From the NCBI GenBank assembly GCA_009911175.1, contig QXWX01000156.1, positions 1 through 10,306 of the forward strand: DNA of 10,306 nt, in the 5' to 3' direction. Source of the stretch: Lachnospiraceae bacterium (lineage in GTDB: Bacteria > Bacillota_A > Clostridia > Lachnospirales > Lachnospiraceae). Position numbers and translations under genes: made by a program. The notes under the pieces were generated by a model. It was not told where the DNA came from. It saw only the letters and a program-made list of their open reading frames with translations, and searched no databases. Below, piece by piece: positions 1-6,350 of the stretch (position 1 is its first letter; each line of letters begins with the position of its first letter).

Positions 1-60
1 ATGTTCCAACCACTCATTCTTTCACACGTTTCGATGGCATTTATTCCAAGCACATACTAA

Positions 61-540
61 GTTGTTAACATTGATATTGAAACAGATTCTTTTAATCCGG
101 CGTGCCGCCAGGAATCCCCACCCTTTGCATGCCCGGATGGCTTCCTGGAATCTTATGAAGGCTTTCTGGAATACCTGATGAACAAAGGGCTGAAGCCGTC
201 TACACTTCGTACAAACCGAAAAACTGTGGAGCGGCTGATTAATATCTCTCCAATGACGGGATTGGGTCAACGGATCTGATCTCAGCAGGGTCTGTGAATG
301 ACTTTTTTGCACAATTTGAATACAACTCCTTAAAGCATAACGGAACAATCCTTTATGAACTTAGGAATTATCTTTCTTACCTTTTCCAAGAAGGTTTTCT
401 GGAAATCAATCTATTAGATACCCTGCCACATTTGCGTGTGCCAAGACACGGGGGTCAGGATTTGTAAAAACGATAGGTTATTCATCGCTTACGGAAAAGA
501 TATTGCAGGCAAGGAATGCGCACGGATCACCTGTTGTGAG
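61..540 (+). pseudogene. Tyrosine recombinase/integrase, N-terminal remnant with frameshifts
   Basis: No intact ORF covers this stretch, but three successive plus-strand frames read as one XerC/XerD-like protein. The frame from 61 to the TGA at 277-279 contains FLEYLMNKGLKPSTLRTNRK, typical of the SAM-like core-binding domain. Near 245-255 the reading passes to the frame ending in TAA at 465-467, with FEYNSLKHNGTILYELRNYL and then LPHLRVPRHG, the usual link to the catalytic domain. A third frame continues with GYSSLTEKILQARNAHGSP, like the first helix of the catalytic domain. The R-H-R-Y catalytic region is absent, so this is a dead fragment of a mobile-element integrase. Its upstream end is unclear because a stop (TAA, 58-60) precedes the readable part. 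Family recognition is from memory of these motifs; the frameshifts are seen directly. Confidence 0.6.
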
Positions 541-711
541 GAGGAAGATATGTCAGCTATGGATGGGGCGCGTATCCCTATGGAGCGTATGTGTACCCTG
601 AACAAATGGAAGATGGTGGTCGAGGTTCTGATTCCCGGCGTGCTGAATGCAGGTGATATTGACAAGACGGATGACTACAAAAAGGCAGCGGCTCTGGCTG
701 ATGCGATTTAG
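541..711 (+). pseudogene. Flavodoxin-like NAD(P)H/FMN reductase, C-terminal remnant
   Basis: A plus-strand frame starting in the ATG at 550 ends at 711 with VVEVLIPGVLNAGDIDKTDD and then KKAAALADAI. That pattern fits the last strand and helix of NADPH-dependent FMN reductase/flavodoxin-fold proteins. Just upstream, a different frame reads YGWGAYPYGAYVYPEQMED, which fits the preceding loop of the same fold, so the two halves are joined by a deletion or frameshift near 605-615. A GAGGAGG sequence lies upstream of the ATG at 550, so a roughly 53-residue peptide could still be made, but nothing suggests function. The fragment abuts the integrase remnant with no spacer. It could instead be a small unknown protein; the family call is moderately uncertain. 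Confidence 0.4.
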
Positions 712-810
712 GAGGAAGTATTTTTCCTTTATGAACAGAAGGCGTTTATATCTGCCGTCAATGGCAGGCACTTCCTCCGTGATTTAAAACGGTGGCTCCT
801 GGGGGAGCCA
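711..810. repeat. Two inverted repeats in the intergenic space after the flavoprotein remnant
   Basis: GGAGGAAGT at 711-719 is mirrored by ACTTCCTCC at 770-778 (9 bp, 50-base interior), and TGGCTCC at 793-799 pairs with GGAGCCA at 804-810 around a TGGG loop. Neither is followed by a T-run on the plus strand, so they are not convincing intrinsic terminators. They may be remnants of leader or terminator structures of lost genes. Confidence 0.35.
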
Positions 811-827
811 AGGGAGTAATATTCTGG

Positions 828-860
828 AAAAAGCGGCTACAGGATATGATAGCAGCCGCT
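828..860 (-). terminator. Intrinsic terminator of the MFS transporter
   Basis: On the minus strand AGCGGCT (860-854) pairs with AGCCGCT (838-832) across 15 bases and runs into TTTTT at 832-828. It lies about 38 bases past the transporter stop codon and fits a Rho-independent terminator for that gene. Confidence 0.6.
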
Positions 861-897
861 CATTTCATTCCAGAAGTTTCAGCGATACTATATGTAT

Positions 898-1953
898 CTA
901 TTCAGCTGAAGAATTGATATTTTGTTCCCTTTTTGCGTCCAAGGCTGCACGCACTTCCGGATATTTTTTGTCGAGTGTATAAAACATATTTATGATTCCT
1001 ACTACGATAAAAATAATTAACGGAATTACCAGATAGTTGACGCGAATGGCGTTGACAGCAGAAGGAAACTGTTCGTCTGCCCCGCCCACATAGCCATTGA
1101 AATTTAAAACAGCGGATGCAACCATAGTGATCACCGAGTTTGCAATCTTTACTGCAAAAGCGATTACTGACATCAGGATTCCTTGGGATCGAAAACCATG
1201 TTTAAACTCGCCATAATCTACCGCTTCTGCGGCCATTACGTAGATAATACCACTGATTATTGCAGAACCTAAAGAAATGGCTGCATTAAAGAACATCAGC
1301 AGAATAAAATTTTTGCCGGCAAAAAGAGAACATATACAACCTAGTGCACTGATAAAGCAGCTGGCTACAATCAGATTTTTTTTGCTGAATTTTCCAGCAA
1401 GCAACGGGCATACTATGGCAACTGGAAGGCCAAGTACGTTCATGATTGACATTAAAGGGGCGGCATATGCCTGATTTTCCAGATAATACTGACAGAAATA
1501 AATGGTCTGCGTATTTCGGAGAACAACGGCAGCAATTAGTAAAAAGAAGGTAATGGCAATAATTAGCCATGGGGCATTGGAAAAGGATTGAAGCATTTGC
1601 TTTGGGCTTAAATTTGTTTTTGTATCCGATGTTTGCGCAAGGCGCTCTTTCGTTGTTAAAGAACACATGATCAGTAAAGCTGCACCGATTATACCGAAAA
1701 TAATAGCAAGAAGAAAATAACCTTTGGCTTCATCGGCGCCGCCAAGCAGCTGAACAAGACTAAGGGCAAACATCATGACACCCAGTTGTCCTACATTTGT
1801 GCCAATGGTTCCAAATACGTTCAGGTTCAACCGATCTTTTGGAACGTCTGTTTCATTGGAAAGCAGGGTGACAAGAGGAATATTTACTGCAGTATATGCA
1901 AGTGTAAAGAAAACATAAGTAGCTAGTACAACGAATAATAAATAACTAGCCAT
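898..1953 (-). pseudogene. GPH-family MFS sugar/cation symporter, N-terminally truncated
   Basis: The 351-residue frame is very hydrophobic with about nine membrane segments and ends in a short polar tail. Its first segment, FTLAYTAVNIPLVTLLSNET, matches the fourth membrane segment region of glycoside-pentoside-hexuronide:cation symporters (MelB/XynP type), which usually carry about 100 residues before it; members are about 450 residues long. Here the frame begins at this point, with an ATG at 1951-1953 that has only a weak GGAAAA upstream. The missing N-terminus includes the first helices, where MelB-type proteins bind the cation, so transport is unlikely even if the frame is translated. No N-terminal coding remnant can be read upstream; a nested palindrome (1964-2045) sits at the break. 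The gene follows arsR and araC on the same strand and has its own terminator. The substrate of the ancestor cannot be told. Confidence 0.7.
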
Positions 1954-1963
1954 ATCACTTGTC

Positions 1964-2045
1964 TGATTTTCCAGCTACTGCGTTAGATTTTCTAGCCGTA
2001 GCCACCGCTACGCCGTCGAAAATCTGCCTTGTATCTGAAAAATCA
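1964..2045. repeat. Nested imperfect palindrome at the broken end of the transporter
   Basis: Three concentric inverted repeats share a centre: TGATTTTC (1964-1971) with GAAAAATCA (2037-2045), AGATTTTC (1985-1992) with GAAAATCT (2018-2025), and GCCGTAGC (1995-2002) with GCTACGCC (2007-2014, one mismatch) around a CACC loop. The element ends about 10 bases from the transporter ATG. It looks like a small palindromic intergenic unit rather than a terminator, since no T-run follows on either side. Its position suggests it marks the junction of the deletion that removed the transporter's N-terminus. Confidence 0.6.
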
Positions 2046-2267
2046 TCCTGCGCGATATAGCCAGATACTTATTATTCGATGTACTAGTTACCGATTTTCC
2101 ATTGAATGTGTTGCTGTTCGGATGGAAGCGTATGCGTTCCGTGATTAAAACGACATTTATATATAGTATAGAAAACAGCTAAAGGAGACGATGGAGAATT
2201 TTTCGGAGAAAAAATGACTATGGGAGCATAAAGTCATGGGAACCGATAACGATTATGCAAAAACGGT
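2046..2267. other. Non-coding gap between araC and the transporter remnant
   Basis: I see no gene on either strand here. A plus-strand AGGAG at about 2182 precedes an ATG that opens only eight codons. On the minus strand just past the araC stop there is a weak AACCG/CGGTT pairing, too poor to call a terminator. Confidence 0.4.
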
Positions 2268-3191
2268 TTATTTGTACCTGAATAACATGTATTTTTTTCG
2301 ATATTCTCTAGGAAGAACTTTAAAATATGCTTTAAATGCAGCTGTAAACTTACTCTGGCTGTCATAGCCGACAGCTTGCGCAATCTCTGCTATATTCATA
2401 TTAGATTCTATTAACATACGGGCAGCTTGCCGCATTCGGTGTTCCTTAATATGTGCCGCAATGGAAGTTCCATAGACTGACTTAAAAGCGTTTTTCAAAG
2501 TTGTCGGATTGATGAGATATTGTCTTGAAAGTTCCTCTATGGTAATTCTCTGCTCCATGTGCCGCAAAATCTGGTCATGAATTTTTCGAATTGTTTCAGT
2601 CAGCTCGGATTGATATTCAGTCAATTTGTTTTGGGGCGTAAACTCCATTTTGACAAGGTAAAGAAGCAATTCCAAAATCTTGATTTTTTGGAATGGAAGC
2701 ATAAGCGTTTCAGGCTGGTTATAAAATGCGGAAAAAATACTTTCTGTCTGTTCATTTCCGGCAAGAAAGACAGGATTGTCATCTTTGCAGAATTTTTCGG
2801 GTAATATGGTTTCAAAAATACCAAGGTTTTTTAACAATTCGGGAGGAGTGTCAGAGGCTTCCTGCAGATCAATATAGATGCCAAGTCCCTGATATGTACC
2901 GTTTGGAAAGGTAAGTACAGAATCCGTACAGGCTTTCATGGTATGCAGGGACAAATCTCCCGGATTCAAATAAATTCGGTTTCCGCTTTTCATCTCCCAC
3001 ATCATCTGTCCGGCTTTGCAGTAGTTAATCTGAATGATGTGTGACAGAGCCTTATGCCGCACAGAAAAAGAATCGGTTGAAAAAGTAAGATAACATAACT
3101 CGATACCGGGATAAAGCGGAATGACAGTATTTGCCGCCTTTTGATAAAATCTTTCCATTTCTTTTTGTATTTTTACCAATTCACCATTCAT
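2268..3191 (-). CDS. AraC-family transcriptional regulator
   Basis: A 307-residue regulator with the AraC/XylS double helix-turn-helix in its last 100 residues: ITIEELSRQYLINPTTLKNA, then MNIAEIAQAVGYDSQSKFTA and the usual F-P-REYR-like ending (VLPREYRKKY). The N-terminal 170 residues form an unassigned sensory domain containing NRIYLNPGDLSL. The ATG at 3191 is preferred over an upstream in-frame start at 3239 because GAGG lies eight bases before it and overlaps the arsR stop (TGAGG). The 10-base gap to arsR implies co-transcription and translational coupling, which is an unusual partnership: an ArsR metal sensor driving an AraC activator. The second AraC at 7399-8379 shares its N-terminal layout (PGIEL near the start, PGDLS mid-domain). 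The inducer is unknown; the truncated MFS gene downstream may have been its target. Confidence 0.88.
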   Translation of the reverse strand: MNGELVKIQKEMERFYQKAANTVIPLYPGIELCYLTFSTDSFSVRHKALSHIIQINYCKAGQMMWEMKSGNRIYLNPGDLSLHTMKACTDSVLTFPNGTYQGLGIYIDLQEASDTPPELLKNLGIFETILPEKFCKDDNPVFLAGNEQTESIFSAFYNQPETLMLPFQKIKILELLLYLVKMEFTPQNKLTEYQSELTETIRKIHDQILRHMEQRITIEELSRQYLINPTTLKNAFKSVYGTSIAAHIKEHRMRQAARMLIESNMNIAEIAQAVGYDSQSKFTAAFKAYFKVLPREYRKKYMLFRYK

Positions 3192-3201
3192 AAGACAGAC
3201 C

Positions 3202-3570
3202 TCACAATTCAGGGCAGGTGATTTCCATAACCTGCTCAATCATTTGATGTAGCAGACGACCTTGTTCTGTATCCGCGGCTCGATAATATACCTCTTTTCC
3301 TTCACGCCGGCAAAGAATCAGACCGCTGTTTTTCAATGGTCTGAGATGATGTGACACTGCCGGGCTTGACATATGGAGCATGTCTGAAATATTAAGGACG
3401 CATTCCTCCTGGTGGCATAGGAGCCAGAAAATTCGGATTCTGGTGGTATCGCCAAGCTGTTTGAAAACTTCAGCTACGGTTTGGAAATGGTCTACATGGT
3501 CTAGTTGTTTCTGGATTAGCGCGATCTGCGGTCCTTCTCCATGTTGGTGTGGTAATTTCATATTGTCCAT
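3202..3570 (-). CDS. ArsR/SmtB-family metal-responsive repressor
   Basis: A 122-residue winged-helix repressor of normal length for the family. QLGDTTRIRIFWLL (about 38-51) and SSPAVSHHLRPLKNSGLI (68-85) are the signature first helix and DNA-recognition helix; GKEVYYRAAD (91-100) is the wing and start of the last helix. Possible metal ligands are Cys57 in ECVLN, the place of the CVC motif in ArsR/CadC, together with His8 and His10 and Cys119 near the C-terminus. The classic D-x-H...H-x-x-E/H site of SmtB/CzrA is not cleanly present, so the sensed metal cannot be fixed. The ATG at 3570 is chosen because AAAGGA sits eight bases before it; a longer in-frame opening from 3714 would run through the promoter. 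It is divergent from the HMA/ATPase unit, which it most likely represses. Confidence 0.9.
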   Translation of the reverse strand: MDNMKLPHQHGEGPQIALIQKQLDHVDHFQTVAEVFKQLGDTTRIRIFWLLCHQEECVLNISDMLHMSSPAVSHHLRPLKNSGLILCRREGKEVYYRAADTEQGRLLHQMIEQVMEITCPEL

Positions 3571-3602
3571 ATTATTTTTCCTTTCTTCTCGTTTGCGTTT
3601 CG

Positions 3603-3633
3603 CCCAAACGGAAATACTTTTCGCCCGTTTGGG
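3603..3633 (-). repeat. Stem-loop in the arsR mRNA leader
   Basis: CCCAAACGG (3603-3611) and CCGTTTGGG (3625-3633) form a perfect 9-bp inverted repeat with a 13-base loop. TTTCGCCC also occurs twice as a direct repeat (3598-3605 and 3619-3626). It lies in the roughly 97-base untranslated leader predicted for arsR, about 33 bases before its start codon. It could stabilise or regulate the leader, or be a second protein site. Confidence 0.45.
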
Positions 3634-3652
3634 AGGGAATGCTTTGGGGATA

Positions 3653-3681
3653 TTGACGTGTGCTTTTCTCTGCATTATACT
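3653..3681 (+). promoter_or_regulatory. Promoter of the HMA protein / ATPase unit
   Basis: TTGACG at 3653-3658 and TATACT at 3676-3681 are separated by exactly 17 bases, a strong sigma-A match. Transcription would start near 3688, just before the palindrome at 3692-3713, and run into the AAGGAGG site of the HMA gene. The -10 overlaps that of the opposing arsR promoter. Confidence 0.72.
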
Positions 3682-3702
3682 ACAGCTATGATGATTAAAC
3701 AA
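3674..3702 (-). promoter_or_regulatory. Promoter of arsR-araC
   Basis: Read on the minus strand, TTGTTT (3702-3697) and a perfect TATAAT (3679-3674) are 17 bases apart. The -10 shares positions 3676-3679 with the plus-strand -10, and the -35 lies inside the palindrome 3692-3713, so a bound repressor would block it directly. Confidence 0.7.
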
Positions 3703-3713
3703 GTACTTAATCA
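3692..3713. promoter_or_regulatory. Candidate ArsR operator
   Basis: TGATTAA (3692-3698) and TTAATCA (3707-3713) form a perfect 7-bp inverted repeat with an 8-base spacer. The A+T-rich half-sites and overall span of 22 bp resemble ArsR/SmtB operators. The site covers the -35 of arsR and the start region of the HMA/ATPase transcript, so one bound dimer could repress both directions. Confidence 0.65.
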
Positions 3714-3745
3714 CTGAATTTAAAAATAATAAGGAGGACTTTACA

Positions 3746-3964
3746 ATGAAAAAGACTTACAAAATCGAGGTAGACTGTGCCAACTGTGCAAATCTGATGG
3801 AGGATGCAGCCCGTAAAACAGCAGGAGTACAGAGCGCGACGGTCAATTTCATGACACAGAAGATGATCGTGGAATTTGACGAAGGGCAGGAGCCGAAAGA
3901 TGTTATGAAGAACGTGCTGGATGCCTGCAAGAAAGTGGAGCCGGACTGCGAGATTTTCCTGTAA
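3746..3964 (+). CDS. Stand-alone heavy-metal-associated (HMA) metal-binding protein
   Basis: A 72-residue ferredoxin-like HMA domain. The metal site is VDCANCAN with Cys11 and Cys14 (CxxC). The Asp right before the first Cys is the DCxxC variant common in zinc/cadmium ATPase domains rather than the GMTCxxC of copper chaperones. GVQSATVNFMTQKMIVEF (about 27-44) is the standard second-strand region. The gene starts eight bases after AAGGAGG (3731-3737). It is the first gene behind the ArsR-controlled promoter and precedes the P1B ATPase, whose own N-terminus lacks an HMA domain, so the pair looks like a split version of ZntA/CadA: a soluble cytoplasmic metal donor or sensor plus the pump. A copper role is possible but less likely given the ATPase. 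Confidence 0.88.
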   Translation: MKKTYKIEVDCANCANLMEDAARKTAGVQSATVNFMTQKMIVEFDEGQEPKDVMKNVLDACKKVEPDCEIFL

Positions 3965-3980
3965 GCCAGAGCTGCCCATG

Positions 3981-4031
3981 AAAAGGTGACACCCTGAAAA
4001 TGCTCGGCTGCAGTTTTGGGGTGTCCTTTTT
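3981..4031 (+). terminator. Intrinsic terminator between the HMA gene and the ATPase gene
   Basis: GACACCC (3988-3994) pairs with GGGTGTC (4019-4025), extended on the outside by AAAAGG/CTTTTT-type pairing and inside by TGAAAA/TTTT, and is followed by TTTTT at 4027-4031. Being within the operon, it should reduce ATPase expression relative to the HMA protein unless there is a second promoter. Confidence 0.65.
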
Positions 4032-4079
4032 ATCAAAAACGATTAAACAGTTAAGCATATTTTGAAAGGAGTTTTTACC

Positions 4080-6095
4080 ATGCAGGAATTAGTAATCAGC
4101 ATATTGCTGATAGTTGTTATTATAATGGCTGCTGTACTTCTCATTTTTGTCGGCAGCCGCAAGGATGGTATGACAAAAAAACAAAGGGTTATGATGATCC
4201 GTATTTTGATTAGCGCCGGAATCTTACTGGCACTCCAGTTTGTTTCAGCAGAGATGTTTGATAAGGCTGACAGTTATTTATTTCCGTCCGCGGGAAGGTG
4301 GATTCGTTTTGCGTGCTATCTGATAAATTATTTTATCATCGGATATGACATTTTGAGGAAAGCGGCAAAAGGCATCAGAAACCGTCAGGTATTTGATGAA
4401 AGTTTTCTGATGGCAGTGGCTACGATTGGGGCGATGGCGCTTGCTATTTATGAGAACGGTGATTATCTGGAAGCGATTGCCGTTATGCTGTTTTACCAGA
4501 TCGGGGAATGGTTTCAGGGCTATGCTGTGGGCAAGAGCCGCCGCAATATCAGTAACCTGATGGATATTCGCCCTGATTATGCAAATGTTGAGAGAAATGG
4601 GAAATTAGAGCAGGTTGATCCGGATGAGGTAGGGATTGGCAGCGTGATCGTTGTACAGCCGGGCGAGAAAGTGCCGATTGACGGAATGATTGTTGAGGGA
4701 GCTTCCAGTCTGAATACCAGCGCATTGACCGGGGAAAGTCTGCCCAGAGAGGCAAAAGTCGGTGATGAGGTAATCAGTGGATGTATCAGTATGACAGGAG
4801 TATTAAAGATACAGACAACAAAAGAGTTTGGAGAATCTACGGTTTCTAAGATTTTGGATTTGGTGGAAAATGCAAGCTCCCGCAAATCAAAATCAGAAGA
4901 TTTTATCTCGAAGTTTGCGAAAATCTATACTCCGGCTGTCTGCTATGCAGCATTGGCGCTGGCATTCCTTCCTCCTGTTGTCAGAATGCTTTTTATGGGA
5001 CTGTCTGCGGACCCCGGTGTTTGGATTTACCGGGCATTGACATTCCTTGTCATCAGTTGCCCCTGTGCGCTTGTTATCAGTATTCCTTTGAGTTTCTTCG
5101 CAGGAATAGGAGGCGCAAGCAAAGAGGGCGTGCTGGTAAAGGGTTCCAACTATCTGGAAATCCTTTCGCAGACCAGGTATGTTGTTTTTGACAAAACCGG
5201 AACGATGACAAAGGGTGTCTTTGAAGTAAATGGGATTCATCACTCCACCATAGACAATGAGAAACTGTTGGAATATGCGGCTCTTGCAGAGAGCGCTTCT
5301 TCCCACCCGATCAGCAAGAGCTTACAGCGGGCATATGGAAAAGAGATTGACAGAACCCGTGTGGCGGATATACAGGAAATTAGCGGAAATGGCGTGACTG
5401 CAAAAGTAGACGGCGTAAAGGTTGCCGCTGGTAATGACAAATTGATGAAGCATTTAAACATTCCTTATCAGGATTGTCATCAGACAGGTACGATTATTCA
5501 CATGGCAGTAGGTGGGAAATATGCGGGACATATCGTAATCTCCGATATTATAAAACCTCATTCTAAGGCGGCAATTGCGGAATTAAAGAAAGCCGGGGTA
5601 GATAAGACCGTCATGCTGACCGGGGATGCAAAGAAAGTGGCGGATCAGGTTGCCGTATCACTTGGAATTGATGAGGTTTACAGTGAACTTCTTCCGGCTG
5701 ACAAGGTAGAAAAGGTAGAAGAACTATTGCGGGGGAAGTCAGGCAGAGCAAAGCTGGCATTTGTTGGTGATGGTATCAATGACGCACCGGTGCTTTCCAG
5801 AGCGGACATAGGTATTGCTATGGGCGCAATGGGTTCAGACGCGGCAATCGAAGCGGCTGACATTGTTCTGATGGATGACGATCCGATCAAGATAGCAAAG
5901 GCAATCAAGATTTCAAGGAAATGCCTGCGGATTGTTTATCAGAATATTTCGATGGCGCTTGTAGTGAAATTTGCCTGCCTTGCATTAGGGGCTGTGGGAA
6001 TCGCAAATATGTATCTGGCTATTTTTGCGGATGTAGGTGTTATGATTCTTGCGGTTCTGAATGCGATCCGCTGTCTGTTTGTGAAAAAACTGTAA
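4080..6095 (+). CDS. P1B-type heavy-metal-translocating ATPase (Zn/Cd/Pb export)
   Basis: A 671-residue membrane pump that uses ATP to export soft divalent metals. Visible landmarks in order: N-terminal hydrophobic helices, TGES actuator loop (217-220), SCPCAL with the metal-site CPC (327-329) in the sixth helix, DKTGT with the phosphorylated Asp371, SSHP with His409 in the nucleotide domain, and GDGINDAP (563-570). Asp651 in FADVGVMILAVLNAIR near the C-terminus is the acidic metal ligand typical of the Zn/Cd/Pb (P1B-2) subgroup. There is no N-terminal HMA domain; a separate HMA protein is encoded just upstream. The ATG at 4080 is preferred over 4062 because AAAGGAG lies between the two, at a proper distance from 4080. 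Regulation is probably by the divergent ArsR, with a terminator in the intergenic gap. Confidence 0.93.
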   Translation: MQELVISILLIVVIIMAAVLLIFVGSRKDGMTKKQRVMMIRILISAGILLALQFVSAEMFDKADSYLFPSAGRWIRFACYLINYFIIGYDILRKAAKGIRNRQVFDESFLMAVATIGAMALAIYENGDYLEAIAVMLFYQIGEWFQGYAVGKSRRNISNLMDIRPDYANVERNGKLEQVDPDEVGIGSVIVVQPGEKVPIDGMIVEGASSLNTSALTGESLPREAKVGDEVISGCISMTGVLKIQTTKEFGESTVSKILDLVENASSRKSKSEDFISKFAKIYTPAVCYAALALAFLPPVVRMLFMGLSADPGVWIYRALTFLVISCPCALVISIPLSFFAGIGGASKEGVLVKGSNYLEILSQTRYVVFDKTGTMTKGVFEVNGIHHSTIDNEKLLEYAALAESASSHPISKSLQRAYGKEIDRTRVADIQEISGNGVTAKVDGVKVAAGNDKLMKHLNIPYQDCHQTGTIIHMAVGGKYAGHIVISDIIKPHSKAAIAELKKAGVDKTVMLTGDAKKVADQVAVSLGIDEVYSELLPADKVEKVEELLRGKSGRAKLAFVGDGINDAPVLSRADIGIAMGAMGSDAAIEAADIVLMDDDPIKIAKAIKISRKCLRIVYQNISMALVVKFACLALGAVGIANMYLAIFADVGVMILAVLNAIRCLFVKKL

Positions 6096-6112
6096 GGAAG
6101 GCGAAATAAAAT

Positions 6113-6277
6113 ATGAGAGCATTGATAGATACCTGTATTGTGATTGATGCACTGCAGAGCCGGGAGCCTTTCTTTTAGGAGGCCCAGGAGATATTTCTGG
6201 GAACGGCAAATAAGCAGTTTGAAGGGTTCCTGACTGCTAAATATGCTATGCTAAATATGCTACTGATATCCTCTTGA
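6113..6277 (+). pseudogene. PIN-domain toxin (VapC-like) remnant
   Basis: An ATG 17 bases after the ATPase stop, behind GGAAGG, opens MRALIDTCIVIDAL, the classic first strand of PIN-domain ribonucleases with the first catalytic Asp (D6) in LIDTCIVID. A TAG at 6176-6178 ends it after 21 codons, but the same frame continues with EAQEIFLGTANKQFEGFLTA, the expected next PIN segment. A 14-bp tandem duplication (6236-6263) then shifts the frame, and a TGA follows at 6275. Taking out one copy restores TAKYATDI, the next conserved piece. The remaining two thirds of the domain are missing, and no antitoxin gene precedes it. It is a dead toxin fragment lying within the ATPase transcript. Confidence 0.7.
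6236..6263 (+). repeat. 14-bp tandem duplication in the PIN remnant
   Basis: GCTAAATATGCTAT (6236-6249) is followed at once by GCTAAATATGCTAC (6250-6263). The repeat length is not a multiple of three, so it shifts the PIN reading frame. Confidence 0.85.
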
Positions 6278-6302
6278 CAACTGTGTTTTTCTGAATTATA
6301 AT
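6274..6302 (+). promoter_or_regulatory. Consensus promoter of the TetR gene
   Basis: TTGACA (6274-6279) and TATAAT (6297-6302) match the sigma-A consensus perfectly with a 17-base spacer. The start would fall near 6309, some 42 bases before the TTG start codon of the TetR gene. The -35 overlaps the last codon of the PIN remnant. Confidence 0.8.
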
Positions 6303-6350
6303 TGAAACATTGTTATGAATCGCTGTTACTAAAAGAGAGAAGGTGAACAG

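Noticed and set aside
553..771. Minus-strand 72-codon frame over the flavoprotein remnant
   Set aside because: Low-complexity composition with no ribosome site; it is antisense to a recognisable coding remnant.
1968..2090. Open minus-strand frames through the nested palindrome
   Set aside because: They are short, lack a start with a ribosome site and are explained by the repeat itself.
2192..2218. ATG after AGGAG opening MENFSEKK
   Set aside because: Only eight codons followed by a stop, with no similarity in the adjacent frames; probably chance.
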